A stretch of DNA of 64,000 nt, taken from contig NZ_CP172312.1 in NCBI RefSeq assembly GCF_047946665.1, forward strand, positions 2,790,001 through 2,854,000, in the 5' to 3' direction. Of this stretch, positions 52,191 through 60,931 are shown piece by piece; position 1 is the stretch's first letter, and each line of letters starts with the position of its first letter. The position numbers were made by a program, and so were the translations under genes. The DNA comes from Allohahella sp002354735 (GTDB taxonomy: Bacteria; Pseudomonadota; Gammaproteobacteria; Pseudomonadales; Oleiphilaceae). Under the pieces are notes generated by a model. It had not been told where the DNA came from. It ran no database searches and saw only the letters and a program-made list of their open reading frames with translations.

Positions 52191-53581
52191 TGCGCGGCCT
52201 GCCTGTAGTCATTCTGCAGGCGGGCGGACAGCCCGCCGAAGCCACCGTTACTCATCAGCACCACGATATGTTCGCTACTACCATTGGCAAGGCTGGCGCT
52301 GAGGGCATCGAGAATGCCGGCTTGATCATGACAGACCAACTGGCTGTTCGCCGCGGCCGGCCCCTGCTCCAGCACCAGCGTATCCAGCCAGTCGGAGGCG
52401 TCGAGATTGGCCCAGACCACGGCATTGGCGACCGCAGTCGAAGGCAATAAGCGGTCATAGTGCACGCCCTGCTTCATGGTGTTACTACGCGGTTCGATAA
52501 CAGCCGTGATGGTTGCCTGCGGATGTCTTGCACGCAGGGCACCCAGGGTCTCCTCTATAGCCGTAGGATGATGGGCAAAGTCATCATAGATGCGAAGCGC
52601 CGGCTGCTCGACGATAAGCTCAAGACGGCGTTTGACGCCCGGAAAACTGCTCAGGGCTCGCGCTGCCACATCTGGCAGGATACCAACATGATGGGCTGCA
52701 GCAATCGCGGCTAGGCCATTCAACATGTTATGCCGGCCGGCCATCGAACCCTGCACTTCGGCAACCACCTTGCCCTTGTGTAACACGGTGAAGGTGGCGC
52801 AATCATCGCTTTTTGCGCTGCAGGTCCACAGTGCAGCTTCGCCAGCGCCCTCGATACCAAACGCGGCACGACGTGACCAGCAGCCCTTCGCCAGCACCTG
52901 ATCAACCGCTTCTACGCCAGCCGGATAGATGACCTCGCCGACCCCTGGCAGAATGCGCATCAGGTGATGGAACTGGCGCTGAATGTCCGCAAGACTCGGA
53001 AAGATATCGGCATGATCGTATTCGAGGTTGTTGATGATGAGCGTCTTCGGCAGGTAGTGGACGAACTTGGAGCGCTTGTCGAAAAAAGCGGTATCGTACT
53101 CATCAGCCTCTATGACGAAGAAGTCACTCGAGCCCAGACTTGCCGAGTTGTCGAAGCCGTTGGGCACGCCCCCGATCAGGTAGCCTGGCGCCATACCCGC
53201 CTCACGCAGAATCCAGGTGAGCATCGTCGTGGTAGTGGTCTTGCCATGCGTCCCAGACACAGCAAGTACCCAGCGATTCTGCAACACCTGAGTTCTGAGA
53301 AACTCTGGGCCGCTGCTGTAAGGCAGATTGTGGTCAAGCATGTATTCGACGGCGGGATTACCACGGCTCATGGCATTGCCGACGATAACAAGGTCGGGCG
53401 CGGGCTGGAGATGCGCCGGCTCATAGCCGTTCATGATGTCAACACCAGCCTCGGTGAGCTGCGTACTCATGGGTGGATAGACATGTTGGTCGGAGCCACT
53501 GACCCGGTGACCAAGCTCCCGCGCAAGCAAGGCAAGGCTGCCCATGAATGTACCGCAGATACCTAAAAAGTGGAGATGCAT
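52187..53581 (-). CDS. mpl: UDP-N-acetylmuramate:L-alanyl-gamma-D-glutamyl-meso-diaminopimelate ligase
   Basis: 464 residues, Mur ligase of peptidoglycan recycling that reattaches the murein tripeptide to UDP-MurNAc. N-terminus HLHFLGICGTFMGSLA is diagnostic of Mpl; the ATP loop is SGTHGKTTTTTM and DDFAHHPTAI is conserved. The start MHLHF matches known Mpl proteins; another Met four codons earlier sits next to AAGGA. Divergent from the PPi-PFK gene. Confidence 0.93.
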   Translation of the reverse strand: MHLHFLGICGTFMGSLALLARELGHRVSGSDQHVYPPMSTQLTEAGVDIMNGYEPAHLQPAPDLVIVGNAMSRGNPAVEYMLDHNLPYSSGPEFLRTQVLQNRWVLAVSGTHGKTTTTTMLTWILREAGMAPGYLIGGVPNGFDNSASLGSSDFFVIEADEYDTAFFDKRSKFVHYLPKTLIINNLEYDHADIFPSLADIQRQFHHLMRILPGVGEVIYPAGVEAVDQVLAKGCWSRRAAFGIEGAGEAALWTCSAKSDDCATFTVLHKGKVVAEVQGSMAGRHNMLNGLAAIAAAHHVGILPDVAARALSSFPGVKRRLELIVEQPALRIYDDFAHHPTAIEETLGALRARHPQATITAVIEPRSNTMKQGVHYDRLLPSTAVANAVVWANLDASDWLDTLVLEQGPAAANSQLVCHDQAGILDALSASLANGSSEHIVVLMSNGGFGGLSARLQNDYRQAAQ

Positions 53582-53687
53582 GGGGCGAAACATTATCCTT
53601 GCACAAATTTTGGACGTGACCGGCCTCTCTGCGAGGGGCTGGTCGGCTCTGGATATCAATTGTCGCTCACAATAGCAGGTATTACGA

Positions 53688-54971
53688 ATGCGCAAAAATG
53701 CGTTCTACGCTCAGTCTGGCGGTGTTACAGCTGTCATCAACGCCTCCGCCGCCGCAGTCATCGAAGCATGCCGTCAGCATCCAGACCTGATAGGCACGCT
53801 GTATGCCGGCCGTAACGGCATCCTCGGCGCACTGCGCGAAGAGCTCATCGACACCAGCCTTGAGTCGGATGAAGCGATTGCTGCGCTGAAGCATACACCT
53901 GGCGGTGCATTCGGATCCTGCCGACACAAGCTCAAGGACATCGACTCGCACATTGCAGAATACGAGCGCATCATCGAGGTCTTTCGCGCGCACGACATCG
54001 GCTATTTCTTCTATAACGGTGGTGGCGACTCCTCTGACACGACACTGAAGATGTCGCAGGTCGCCGAGAAGATGGGTTACCCCCTCGTTTGCGTAGGCAT
54101 TCCGAAGACCGTGGACAACGATCTGCCGCTGACCGATTGCTCGCCGGGTTTCGGCTCTGTCGCGAAGTACATCGCCACCTCAGTCATGGAAGCCACTCTC
54201 GATATCAAATCGATGTGTAACAGCTCGACGAAGATCTTCGTGATGGAAGTCATGGGCCGGCACGCCGGCTGGATAGCGGCGGCCGCCGGGCTGGCGCAGG
54301 CTGAAGGAAGCACTTTGCCCGATGGCGCAGTCGGCCATGCGCCACAGGTCATTCTGTTCCCGGAAGTGGCCTTCGACGAACCGGCTTTTCTGGCGAAAGT
54401 GCAAGCGAGCGTGGAGCGCGATGGTTTCTGTACCGTGGTGGTTTCTGAGGGCGTACAGAACGCCGATGGTGAATTTCTGGCCAACTCTGGCCTGAAGGAC
54501 GTTTTTGGCCATTCCCAACTTGGTGGGGTTGCACCACTGATCGCCAACCTGATCAAGGACCGACTTGGCTATCGCTACCACTGGGCGGTGGCGGATTATC
54601 TTCAGCGCTCGGCCCGACATATCGTGTCGGCCACCGATCTCGAACACGCCGTGGCGGTGGGTCAGCATGCGGTCGAGCTGGCGCTGGAAGGCCGGAATGC
54701 CAGCATGTCGATCATCGTTCGAGAATCGGACATGCCTTATCGCTGGCACGTTGGCGAGGCTCCTCTGAGCGAAATCGCCAACGTCGAAAAATTCATGCCG
54801 GCGAACTTCATATCGGAGGATGGCTTTGGCATCACTGCTGAAGCAAGGCAGTATCTGAAACCACTCATCGTGGGCGAGGCGCCGCCGCCGTTCGAGGACG
54901 GGCTACCTGCCTACGTGACCTTGCGCAATGAGCTGGTGGCGAAGAAGCTTCCGGACACCTTCGACATCTGA
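53688..54971 (+). CDS. pfp: Pyrophosphate-dependent 6-phosphofructokinase
   Basis: 427-residue PfkA-superfamily enzyme. The phosphoryl-donor loop reads YNGGGDSSDT, where an Asp in place of the ATP-type Gly (GGDGS) marks pyrophosphate users; GIPKTVDNDLP supplies the PPi-type Lys and catalytic Asp, and VMEVMGRHAGW is the substrate motif. It interconverts fructose-6-phosphate and fructose-1,6-bisphosphate reversibly with PPi, in glycolysis and gluconeogenesis. Single gene, divergent from mpl. Confidence 0.9.
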   Translation: MRKNAFYAQSGGVTAVINASAAAVIEACRQHPDLIGTLYAGRNGILGALREELIDTSLESDEAIAALKHTPGGAFGSCRHKLKDIDSHIAEYERIIEVFRAHDIGYFFYNGGGDSSDTTLKMSQVAEKMGYPLVCVGIPKTVDNDLPLTDCSPGFGSVAKYIATSVMEATLDIKSMCNSSTKIFVMEVMGRHAGWIAAAAGLAQAEGSTLPDGAVGHAPQVILFPEVAFDEPAFLAKVQASVERDGFCTVVVSEGVQNADGEFLANSGLKDVFGHSQLGGVAPLIANLIKDRLGYRYHWAVADYLQRSARHIVSATDLEHAVAVGQHAVELALEGRNASMSIIVRESDMPYRWHVGEAPLSEIANVEKFMPANFISEDGFGITAEARQYLKPLIVGEAPPPFEDGLPAYVTLRNELVAKKLPDTFDI

Positions 54972-55015
54972 CGAGCTTTGTAGAGCCGCTGTAGGGCGTT
55001 CCTCTCAGAATGCCG

Positions 55016-55555
55016 CTACAGTGGCGTCTCGTGTCGTACCATGATCAGCTCGTCACTTGCAAAGCCCAGGTCAGCGGCTTTCTGAATCAGCCGGTCAACG
55101 ATGGCCTTATCAAGATTCGGACTGCGGGCAAGTATCCACAGATAGTCTCTGTCCGGCCCACACACCATGGCCCACTGATAATCCTCATCGAGTTCGATGA
55201 TATTGTAGGCGCCGTAAAACGGCCCAAAAAAACTTACCTTCAGCCGGCCAAGGTCGCGGTCGTCGATGAAATAGGCTTTACCTTCAGCAGATTCGCGCTT
55301 GTCTTCCTCAACGTTATAACCGCTGTTGACCACGTCGATACCACCATCCTCGCGCTCGCTATACTCAGCGGTCACCCCTTGCAGCCCCCTTTCGAAACTG
55401 TGATCCAGCCTCGCAATTTCATACCACTTGCCTAGATAACGCGACGCCTCAAAATCGCGCACGACCTCCACACCCTCCGGCACTCCAGTGCATGATAAGA
55501 GGGCGCCCACTCCGAGCGTTAGAAACAACGTGCGCACAAATTTGATGCAGACCAT
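55016..55555 (-). CDS. Outer-membrane lipocalin (Blc-like lipoprotein)
   Basis: 179 residues: lipoprotein signal peptide with lipobox LLSC (Cys22) and the lipocalin motif GKWYEIARLDHSFERG, then beta strands ending in LARSPNL. Matches bacterial lipocalin Blc, which binds fatty acids or lysophospholipids on the outer membrane. Divergent from aapJ. Confidence 0.9.
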   Translation of the reverse strand: MVCIKFVRTLFLTLGVGALLSCTGVPEGVEVVRDFEASRYLGKWYEIARLDHSFERGLQGVTAEYSEREDGGIDVVNSGYNVEEDKRESAEGKAYFIDDRDLGRLKVSFFGPFYGAYNIIELDEDYQWAMVCGPDRDYLWILARSPNLDKAIVDRLIQKAADLGFASDELIMVRHETPL

Positions 55556-55605
55556 TATGAGTTATACCTATATCGTTTGTTTAAGCCGTCGTCGTTAGGG
55601 TCTAG

Positions 55606-55626
55606 CGCTTCTTTTGAAAAAAAGCG
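55606..55626. other. A/T-rich inverted repeat between lipocalin and aapJ
   Basis: CGCTTCTTTT-G-AAAAAAAGCG: 10-base arms with one mismatch, 48 bases before aapJ. Could be part of a promoter (TTGAAA -35-like) or an operator; not a terminator by position between divergent starts. Confidence 0.3.
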
Positions 55627-55673
55627 TATGCTAACGTCGATTCCGAACATAAGAACATAAAAGAGGAACTTCC

Positions 55674-56696
55674 ATGAAAGTAACACTTCTGTCTGCCATT
55701 ATCGTCACAAGCGTTTTTGGTGCATCCAGCCACGCCAGTGCAGCAAAACTCGATGACGTGAAAAAAGAAGGTGTCATCAAGTGCGGCGTCAGCACCGGTC
55801 TGCCAGGATTCTCCAACCCGGACGAAAAAGGCAAGTGGACCGGCATCGACGTCGATCACTGTAAAGCCGTCGCCGCCGCAGTCCTGGGAGATGCTGAAAA
55901 AGTCAAATACATACCTCTCAACGCCAAGGAGCGCTTCACCGCGCTACAGTCGGGCGAAGTCGATATTCTCTCCCGGAACACCACCTGGACCATCACCCGT
56001 GACGGCTCCCTGGGCCTGAACTTTGCCGGCGTCAATTACTACGACGGCCAGGGCTTCATGGTGAATAAGGGATTGGGCGTCAGCAGCGCCAAGGAACTCG
56101 ACGGCGCTGCAGTCTGTATCCAGGCCGGCACCACCACCGAACTCAACCTCGCAGATTATTTCCGCAAGGAAGGCGGCATGAAGTACCAGGCTATCGTATT
56201 CGATACGTCTGATCAGACCGTAAAGGGCTTCGAGACCGGTCGATGCGATGTACTGACTTCGGACCAATCACAACTGTATTCACTGCGTGTGAAGCTGAAA
56301 GATCCAGAGCAGGCCATCGTTCTGCCCGAGGTTATTTCCAAGGAGCCGCTGGGCCCCGTGGTTCAGCAGGGTGACGACCAGTGGTTCAACATCGTGAAAT
56401 GGGTTCACTTCGCGCAGTTGAATGCAGAAGAGCTCGGCGTGACCTCGAAGAACGTCGAGGAAATGAAGAAGAGCGATAATCCTGATATTCAGCGCCTGCT
56501 GGGTGTGAAAGATCAGGACATGGGCCAGAACATTGGTCTCTCCGCCGACTGGGCTGCCAATGCGATCAAGCAGGTTGGCAACTACGGCGAAATGTTCGAG
56601 CGCAATGTCGGCAAGGATTCTCCGCTGAAGATCGAGCGCGGTCTCAACGCGCTCTGGACGGAAGGCGGCCTTCAGTACGCTCCGCCAGTCAGATAA
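55674..56696 (+). CDS. aapJ: General L-amino acid ABC transporter, substrate-binding protein
   Basis: 340 residues with a Sec signal peptide (about 1-24, SHASA cleavage) and the family-3 binding fold: CGVSTGLPGFSNPDEKG, then LSRNTTWTITRD and FYDGQGFMV-like motif. This is the AapJ signature for broad L-amino-acid uptake. RBS AGAGGAAC precedes the ATG. First gene of aapJQMP; a terminator-like hairpin after it probably raises its level over the permease genes. Confidence 0.94.
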   Translation: MKVTLLSAIIVTSVFGASSHASAAKLDDVKKEGVIKCGVSTGLPGFSNPDEKGKWTGIDVDHCKAVAAAVLGDAEKVKYIPLNAKERFTALQSGEVDILSRNTTWTITRDGSLGLNFAGVNYYDGQGFMVNKGLGVSSAKELDGAAVCIQAGTTTELNLADYFRKEGGMKYQAIVFDTSDQTVKGFETGRCDVLTSDQSQLYSLRVKLKDPEQAIVLPEVISKEPLGPVVQQGDDQWFNIVKWVHFAQLNAEELGVTSKNVEEMKKSDNPDIQRLLGVKDQDMGQNIGLSADWAANAIKQVGNYGEMFERNVGKDSPLKIERGLNALWTEGGLQYAPPVR

Positions 56697-56704
56697 GACA
56701 TAAC

Positions 56705-56722
56705 GGGCGCCCCAGGGCGCCC
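56705..56722 (+). terminator. Terminator or attenuator hairpin between aapJ and aapQ
   Basis: GGGCGCC-CCAG-GGCGCCC followed by TTTCT, beginning 8 bases after the aapJ stop. Such partial terminators after binding-protein genes are common in ABC operons. Confidence 0.6.
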
Positions 56723-56811
56723 TTTCTGATTCATGTATATAGTTTTCCGCTACGGAATTTAATCATGCCTGCCACTATAAGAAGCAAGTATGCCGCACAG
56801 GAGCCCGCACC

Positions 56812-57990
56812 ATGAGTAACGGGCAAAAGAGCGGTAAGAAAAGCCTGATATACGACCCCAGAATTCGATCCATATTCTTTCAGTTCATCGCCGCAGCCTG
56901 TGTCGCCGGATTCTTCTGGCAGATCATAGACAACGCGTCGACCAACATGGCCGCCAGAGGCATCACCACCGGTTTCGGCTTTCTCGACAACCAGGCTGGC
57001 TTTGGCATCATACAGTCGATCATCGAATATTCAGAGACAGACACTTACGCGCGCACGTTTACCGTCGGTCTGCTCAATACCCTGCTCGTCTCGGGCCTGG
57101 GAATATTCTTCGCGACCCTCATCGGCTTCCTGATGGGCATCGCACGCCTTTCGTCCAACTGGCTCATTCGCAAGCTGGCCCTGTGCTACATCGAGCTGTT
57201 CAGAAACATCCCACTACTGTTACAGATATTCTTCTGGTATTTCGCGGTATTGCGCGCCCTGCCCTCGCCGCGGGACAGCATGTCGCTGGGAGAGTCTGTC
57301 TTTCTGAATATTCGAGGCCTCTATCTTCCGGAGCCCATTCCTGGTGATGGTTTCAACCTGGTCTGGATCGCCATCATCGTTGGCGTCGTCGCTAGCTTCA
57401 TACTGCATCGCTACGCGAAGAAAATTCAGGCTGAAACAGGTCGCATAGTGCCGGTTTTCCTGCCCGCTCTGGGCATGATCATCGGCCTGCCATTGGTCGT
57501 CTTTTTCCTGGTCGGGTCACCACTGACCCTGGAATATCCGGTACTGACAGGCTTCAACTTCCGCGACGGTATTACAATCATACCGGAGTTCATGGCGCTG
57601 CTGGTTGCACTGACCATCTATACCTCGGCATTCATCGCCGAAGTCGTCCGTTCAGGTATCGAGGCGGTCTCCCATGGGCAAACTGAAGCGGCCAGTGCAC
57701 TCGGCCTCAGCAACGGCCAACGCCTGCGCCTCATCGTCATTCCACAGTCGATGCGCGTCATTATCCCGCCGCTGACCAACCAGTACCTGAACCTGACGAA
57801 GAACTCGTCTCTGGCGACGGCGATCGGCTATCCCGATCTCGTGTCCGTCTTCGCCGGAACCACGCTGAACCAGACAGGCCAGGCGGTGGAAATAATTTTC
57901 ATGACCATGGGCGTCTACCTGACCATAAGTCTCGTGACCTCTGCAGCCATGAACTTCTACAACTCTCGTAAGGCGCTCGTTGAGCGGTAA
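56812..57990 (+). CDS. aapQ: L-amino acid ABC transporter, permease AapQ
   Basis: 392-residue inner-membrane permease, HisM/GlnP type with the extra membrane segments typical of Aap. YARTFTVGLLNTLLVSGLG marks the MetI-like domain and the EAA loop is GQTEAASALGLSNGQRL. AGGAG is eight bases before the ATG. Pairs with AapM. Confidence 0.93.
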   Translation: MSNGQKSGKKSLIYDPRIRSIFFQFIAAACVAGFFWQIIDNASTNMAARGITTGFGFLDNQAGFGIIQSIIEYSETDTYARTFTVGLLNTLLVSGLGIFFATLIGFLMGIARLSSNWLIRKLALCYIELFRNIPLLLQIFFWYFAVLRALPSPRDSMSLGESVFLNIRGLYLPEPIPGDGFNLVWIAIIVGVVASFILHRYAKKIQAETGRIVPVFLPALGMIIGLPLVVFFLVGSPLTLEYPVLTGFNFRDGITIIPEFMALLVALTIYTSAFIAEVVRSGIEAVSHGQTEAASALGLSNGQRLRLIVIPQSMRVIIPPLTNQYLNLTKNSSLATAIGYPDLVSVFAGTTLNQTGQAVEIIFMTMGVYLTISLVTSAAMNFYNSRKALVER

Positions 57991-58014
57991 GACGATCCCT
58001 GGGAGCCGAATGAT

Positions 58015-59163
58015 ATGCCGAATATACCAAGTGATTCGCTGACAGCACCGCAGCCGGAAAATGCCATTGGATTTAACCAGCTGCCAGACAGAAAACCGCC
58101 CGGCAGCACGGTGGGTTTTGTGGGCTGGGTGCGAGCAAATCTGTTCAACAGTGTTGCCAACACCATACTGACGCTGGTCGCACTTTATTTCATCTATCAA
58201 GGTCTATCCTGGTTTCTGAACTGGGGCATTCTCAACGCGGACCTCGCCGGAGACTCGGCAGAGGCCTGTACCAGCTCAGGCGCCTGCTGGGTCTTCATCA
58301 AGACCCGTTTTCCCCAGTTCATTTACGGGTTCTATCCCTCGGATGAAGTCTGGCGAATCAATATCATGTTTGCCCTGTTCGCTGCCTGCATCATCGGCCT
58401 CGTGGTCGATGCCATTCCTGGCAAGAAATGGATCGCGCTATTCACGCTGGTCGTGTTTCCGGTGATCGCCTATTACCTCATGCTGGGCGGATCTTTCGGC
58501 CTCGACAAAGTGGGCACGCATCGTTGGGGAGGGTTTTCACTCACTCTGATACTGGCGGTAGTCGGCATTGTGGCCTCCCTGCCCATAGGTATCGTGCTGG
58601 CCCTGGGAAGGCGATCGGAGATGCCCGTGGTGCGCAGCATCTGCATCACCTACATCGAGTTCTGGCGAGGCGTCCCGTTGATTACGGTGTTATTCATGGC
58701 TTCAGTCATGCTGCCGCTATTCATGACCGCAGGAACCGACACCGACAAGCTGATCAGGGCGATGATCGGTATCATCATGTTCCAGAGCGCCTACATGGCC
58801 GAGGTCGTTCGAGGTGGTCTGCAGGCCATACCGAAGGGTCAGTATGAAGCCGCCGAGGCGCTTGGGCTGGGGTACTGGAAAAAGACCGGCCTGATCATAC
58901 TGCCACAGGCGCTGAAGCTGATGATCCCCGGTATCGTCAATACCTTCATTGCACTGTTCAAGGATACCAGTCTGGTGCTCATCATCGGTCTGTTCGATCT
59001 GTTGGCCATCGTCCAGTCAGCGATTACCGATCCGAACTGGCCTCAGGTATCAGTAGAAGGTTATCTCTTCGTCGCTTTCATGTTCTGGATCTGCTGCTTC
59101 AGCATGTCGCAATACAGTCAGCGACTCGAGCGCAGGTTCAGTACCGGCCATAAGCAGGACTGA
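58015..59163 (+). CDS. aapM: L-amino acid ABC transporter, permease AapM
   Basis: 382 residues; N-terminal polar region, then membrane segments and the MetI-like domain (YIEFWRGVPLITVLF) with EAA loop GQYEAAEALGLGYWKK. Partner of AapQ, and follows it by 24 bases. Confidence 0.93.
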   Translation: MPNIPSDSLTAPQPENAIGFNQLPDRKPPGSTVGFVGWVRANLFNSVANTILTLVALYFIYQGLSWFLNWGILNADLAGDSAEACTSSGACWVFIKTRFPQFIYGFYPSDEVWRINIMFALFAACIIGLVVDAIPGKKWIALFTLVVFPVIAYYLMLGGSFGLDKVGTHRWGGFSLTLILAVVGIVASLPIGIVLALGRRSEMPVVRSICITYIEFWRGVPLITVLFMASVMLPLFMTAGTDTDKLIRAMIGIIMFQSAYMAEVVRGGLQAIPKGQYEAAEALGLGYWKKTGLIILPQALKLMIPGIVNTFIALFKDTSLVLIIGLFDLLAIVQSAITDPNWPQVSVEGYLFVAFMFWICCFSMSQYSQRLERRFSTGHKQD

Positions 59164-59198
59164 CCCGCATCAACAAGAATTTATCAGGAGCCTTACAA

Positions 59199-59969
59199 AT
59201 GGCTGAAGACATGGCAAAAACAGCATCAAACGAAAAACTCATGATCGAACTGCGTAACGTCAACAAATGGTACGGCAGCTTTCATGTGCTCAAGGACGTC
59301 AACATCTCGGTTCGTCGGGGCGAGCGTATCGTCATCTGCGGCCCGTCCGGGTCGGGCAAGTCGACCTGCATTCGCTGCATCAATCGTCTGGAAGAACATC
59401 AGGAAGGTGACATCATCGTCAATGGGGTCCCGCTTACGAACGACCTCAAGAACATCGACACCGTGCGTCGTGAGGTCGGCATGGTGTTTCAGCACTTCAA
59501 CCTTTTCCCTCACCTGACGGTACTGCAGAATTGTACGCTTGCGCCCATCTGGGTTCGGAAGACGCCGAAGAAGCAGGCCGAGGAAGAAGCGATGAAGTAC
59601 CTCGAGCGAGTGAAGATTCCGCAGCAGGCTCACAAGTATCCGGGCCAGCTATCGGGTGGTCAGCAGCAGCGTGTGGCGATCGCTCGAAGCCTCTGTATGA
59701 ACCCGGCGGTCATGCTGTTCGATGAACCAACCTCCGCACTGGACCCGGAGATGATCAAGGAAGTGCTGGACGTCATGGTGGAACTGGCTGAATCAGGCAT
59801 GACAATGATCTGTGTCACGCACGAAATGGGCTTTGCGAAAACCGTTGCCGACCGTGTGGTGTTCATGGACCAGGGTCAGATCGTGGAAGAAAACGAGCCG
59901 CATGCCTTCTTCGAAAATCCGCAGCATGAGCGCACCAAACTGTTCCTGAGCCAGATATTGAACCACTAG
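59199..59969 (+). CDS. aapP: L-amino acid ABC transporter, ATPase AapP
   Basis: 256 residues with Walker A GPSGSGKST, Q-loop FQHFNLFPH, signature LSGGQQQRV and Walker B VMLFDEPTSALD, and the switch His in VTHEMG. Energises AapQM. CAGGAG precedes the ATG. Last gene of the operon; the opposing ycgN gene ends 43 bases away. Confidence 0.95.
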   Translation: MAEDMAKTASNEKLMIELRNVNKWYGSFHVLKDVNISVRRGERIVICGPSGSGKSTCIRCINRLEEHQEGDIIVNGVPLTNDLKNIDTVRREVGMVFQHFNLFPHLTVLQNCTLAPIWVRKTPKKQAEEEAMKYLERVKIPQQAHKYPGQLSGGQQQRVAIARSLCMNPAVMLFDEPTSALDPEMIKEVLDVMVELAESGMTMICVTHEMGFAKTVADRVVFMDQGQIVEENEPHAFFENPQHERTKLFLSQILNH

Positions 59970-60012
59970 CTATCTTGTAGCTCGGCGCTTCCCTGCAGGA
60001 GCCGGCGCCTCG

Positions 60013-60549
60013 CTAGCTCCAGTCGCGGATGACGAGTGGCTCCCAGTCCACCTCGTCATTCGCCAGCAGGTTCTCAAGCTTCTCCGCATTGGTAAGCTTC
60101 TGCCTGCCATCGTTGAACATGGCTTTGTCAGTCACACTATGACCCGCCTGCCTTACGGATTCCCTGCTTCCACTGATCAAGGGGTGCCATTCGGGCAGGG
60201 GCTTGTCTTCCCATCGCAATCGATAGGCGCAGGTCGCCGGCAGCCAGCGTGACGACTTCGCCAGGAGTGCGGGGGTAATTTCGATGCAGTCGGTCTTGCG
60301 GGCGAGTCGCTGACTATAACAGGCGCAGGTGACGGTTTTCGTTTCCACGCCGCCCGGACCGTTGCCGCACTTTGTGCGCAGATGGTCGCAGGCGATAATG
60401 GAGAACAACATGCCCCCACCGTCTTCATCCTCGAGCTTTTCCAGGCAGCACTTTCCGCAACCATCACACAGAGACTCCCACTGCGCTCTATCCAGGGACT
60501 GGATCGGCTTGAGCCACCACTGATCTTTGGCGTCGGACCTGTTACTCAT
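60013..60549 (-). CDS. YcgN/UPF0260 Cys-cluster protein
   Basis: 178 residues. LCDGCGKCCLEK near the N-terminus, then a Cys-rich middle (ACDHLRTKC, TCACYSQR, DCIEI) and DKPLPEWHPLISG, the YcgN motif. Function is unknown; the Cys clusters suggest metal or iron-sulfur binding. The loop between IACDHL and CACY is longer than I recall for E. coli YcgN and adds a Cys. Followed on the minus-strand side by ycgL upstream, the usual pair. Confidence 0.86.
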   Translation of the reverse strand: MSNRSDAKDQWWLKPIQSLDRAQWESLCDGCGKCCLEKLEDEDGGGMLFSIIACDHLRTKCGNGPGGVETKTVTCACYSQRLARKTDCIEITPALLAKSSRWLPATCAYRLRWEDKPLPEWHPLISGSRESVRQAGHSVTDKAMFNDGRQKLTNAEKLENLLANDEVDWEPLVIRDWS

Positions 60550-60558
60550 GGCTCTGGC

Positions 60559-60897
60559 TCAGAGTGGTCTGTTTCCGGAGGTTTCGGCACTGATGATGGT
60601 CATCATCGCCTCGATATCGGCTTCCGATTGCGGCATCTGCAGGTAGTAGCCTTTTTCAGCAATGTTCTGCAAAACCTGCTGTACATCTGAGCGTGCGAGT
60701 TTACGTGCGGGATCGGCCGTGAAATCCATGGCGTAGGTCAGACGGCCAGTGGCCTGCATCAGGCCATCGGGCAGCTCGGCCTCCACCGTAGCCTGATCTC
60801 GCCCGGCAGGTACGAACAGATACATATCGGCCTTTCTCGCACACCGGAAGGCGCTCAGGCGCTGTGCCACGAGACCCGTTTCTGCTTTAGCACTCAT
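60559..60897 (-). CDS. ycgL: YcgL-domain protein
   Basis: 112 residues. RCARKADMYLFVPAGRDQATVE and the end KGYYLQMPQSEADIEA are the YcgL fold's conserved parts. About 15 residues longer at the N-terminus than the E. coli protein. Function unknown. It is first of a ycgL-ycgN pair, with 9 bases to ycgN. Confidence 0.85.
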   Translation of the reverse strand: MSAKAETGLVAQRLSAFRCARKADMYLFVPAGRDQATVEAELPDGLMQATGRLTYAMDFTADPARKLARSDVQQVLQNIAEKGYYLQMPQSEADIEAMMTIISAETSGNRPL

Positions 60898-60931
60898 CTT
60901 GGCTGTCCACTGGCTGAAAAGTGGACGAAGT

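Noticed and set aside
59975..60012. GC-rich imperfect dyad between aapP and ycgN as a bidirectional terminator.
   Set aside because: Stem is broken and no T tract is present on either strand; support is too weak.
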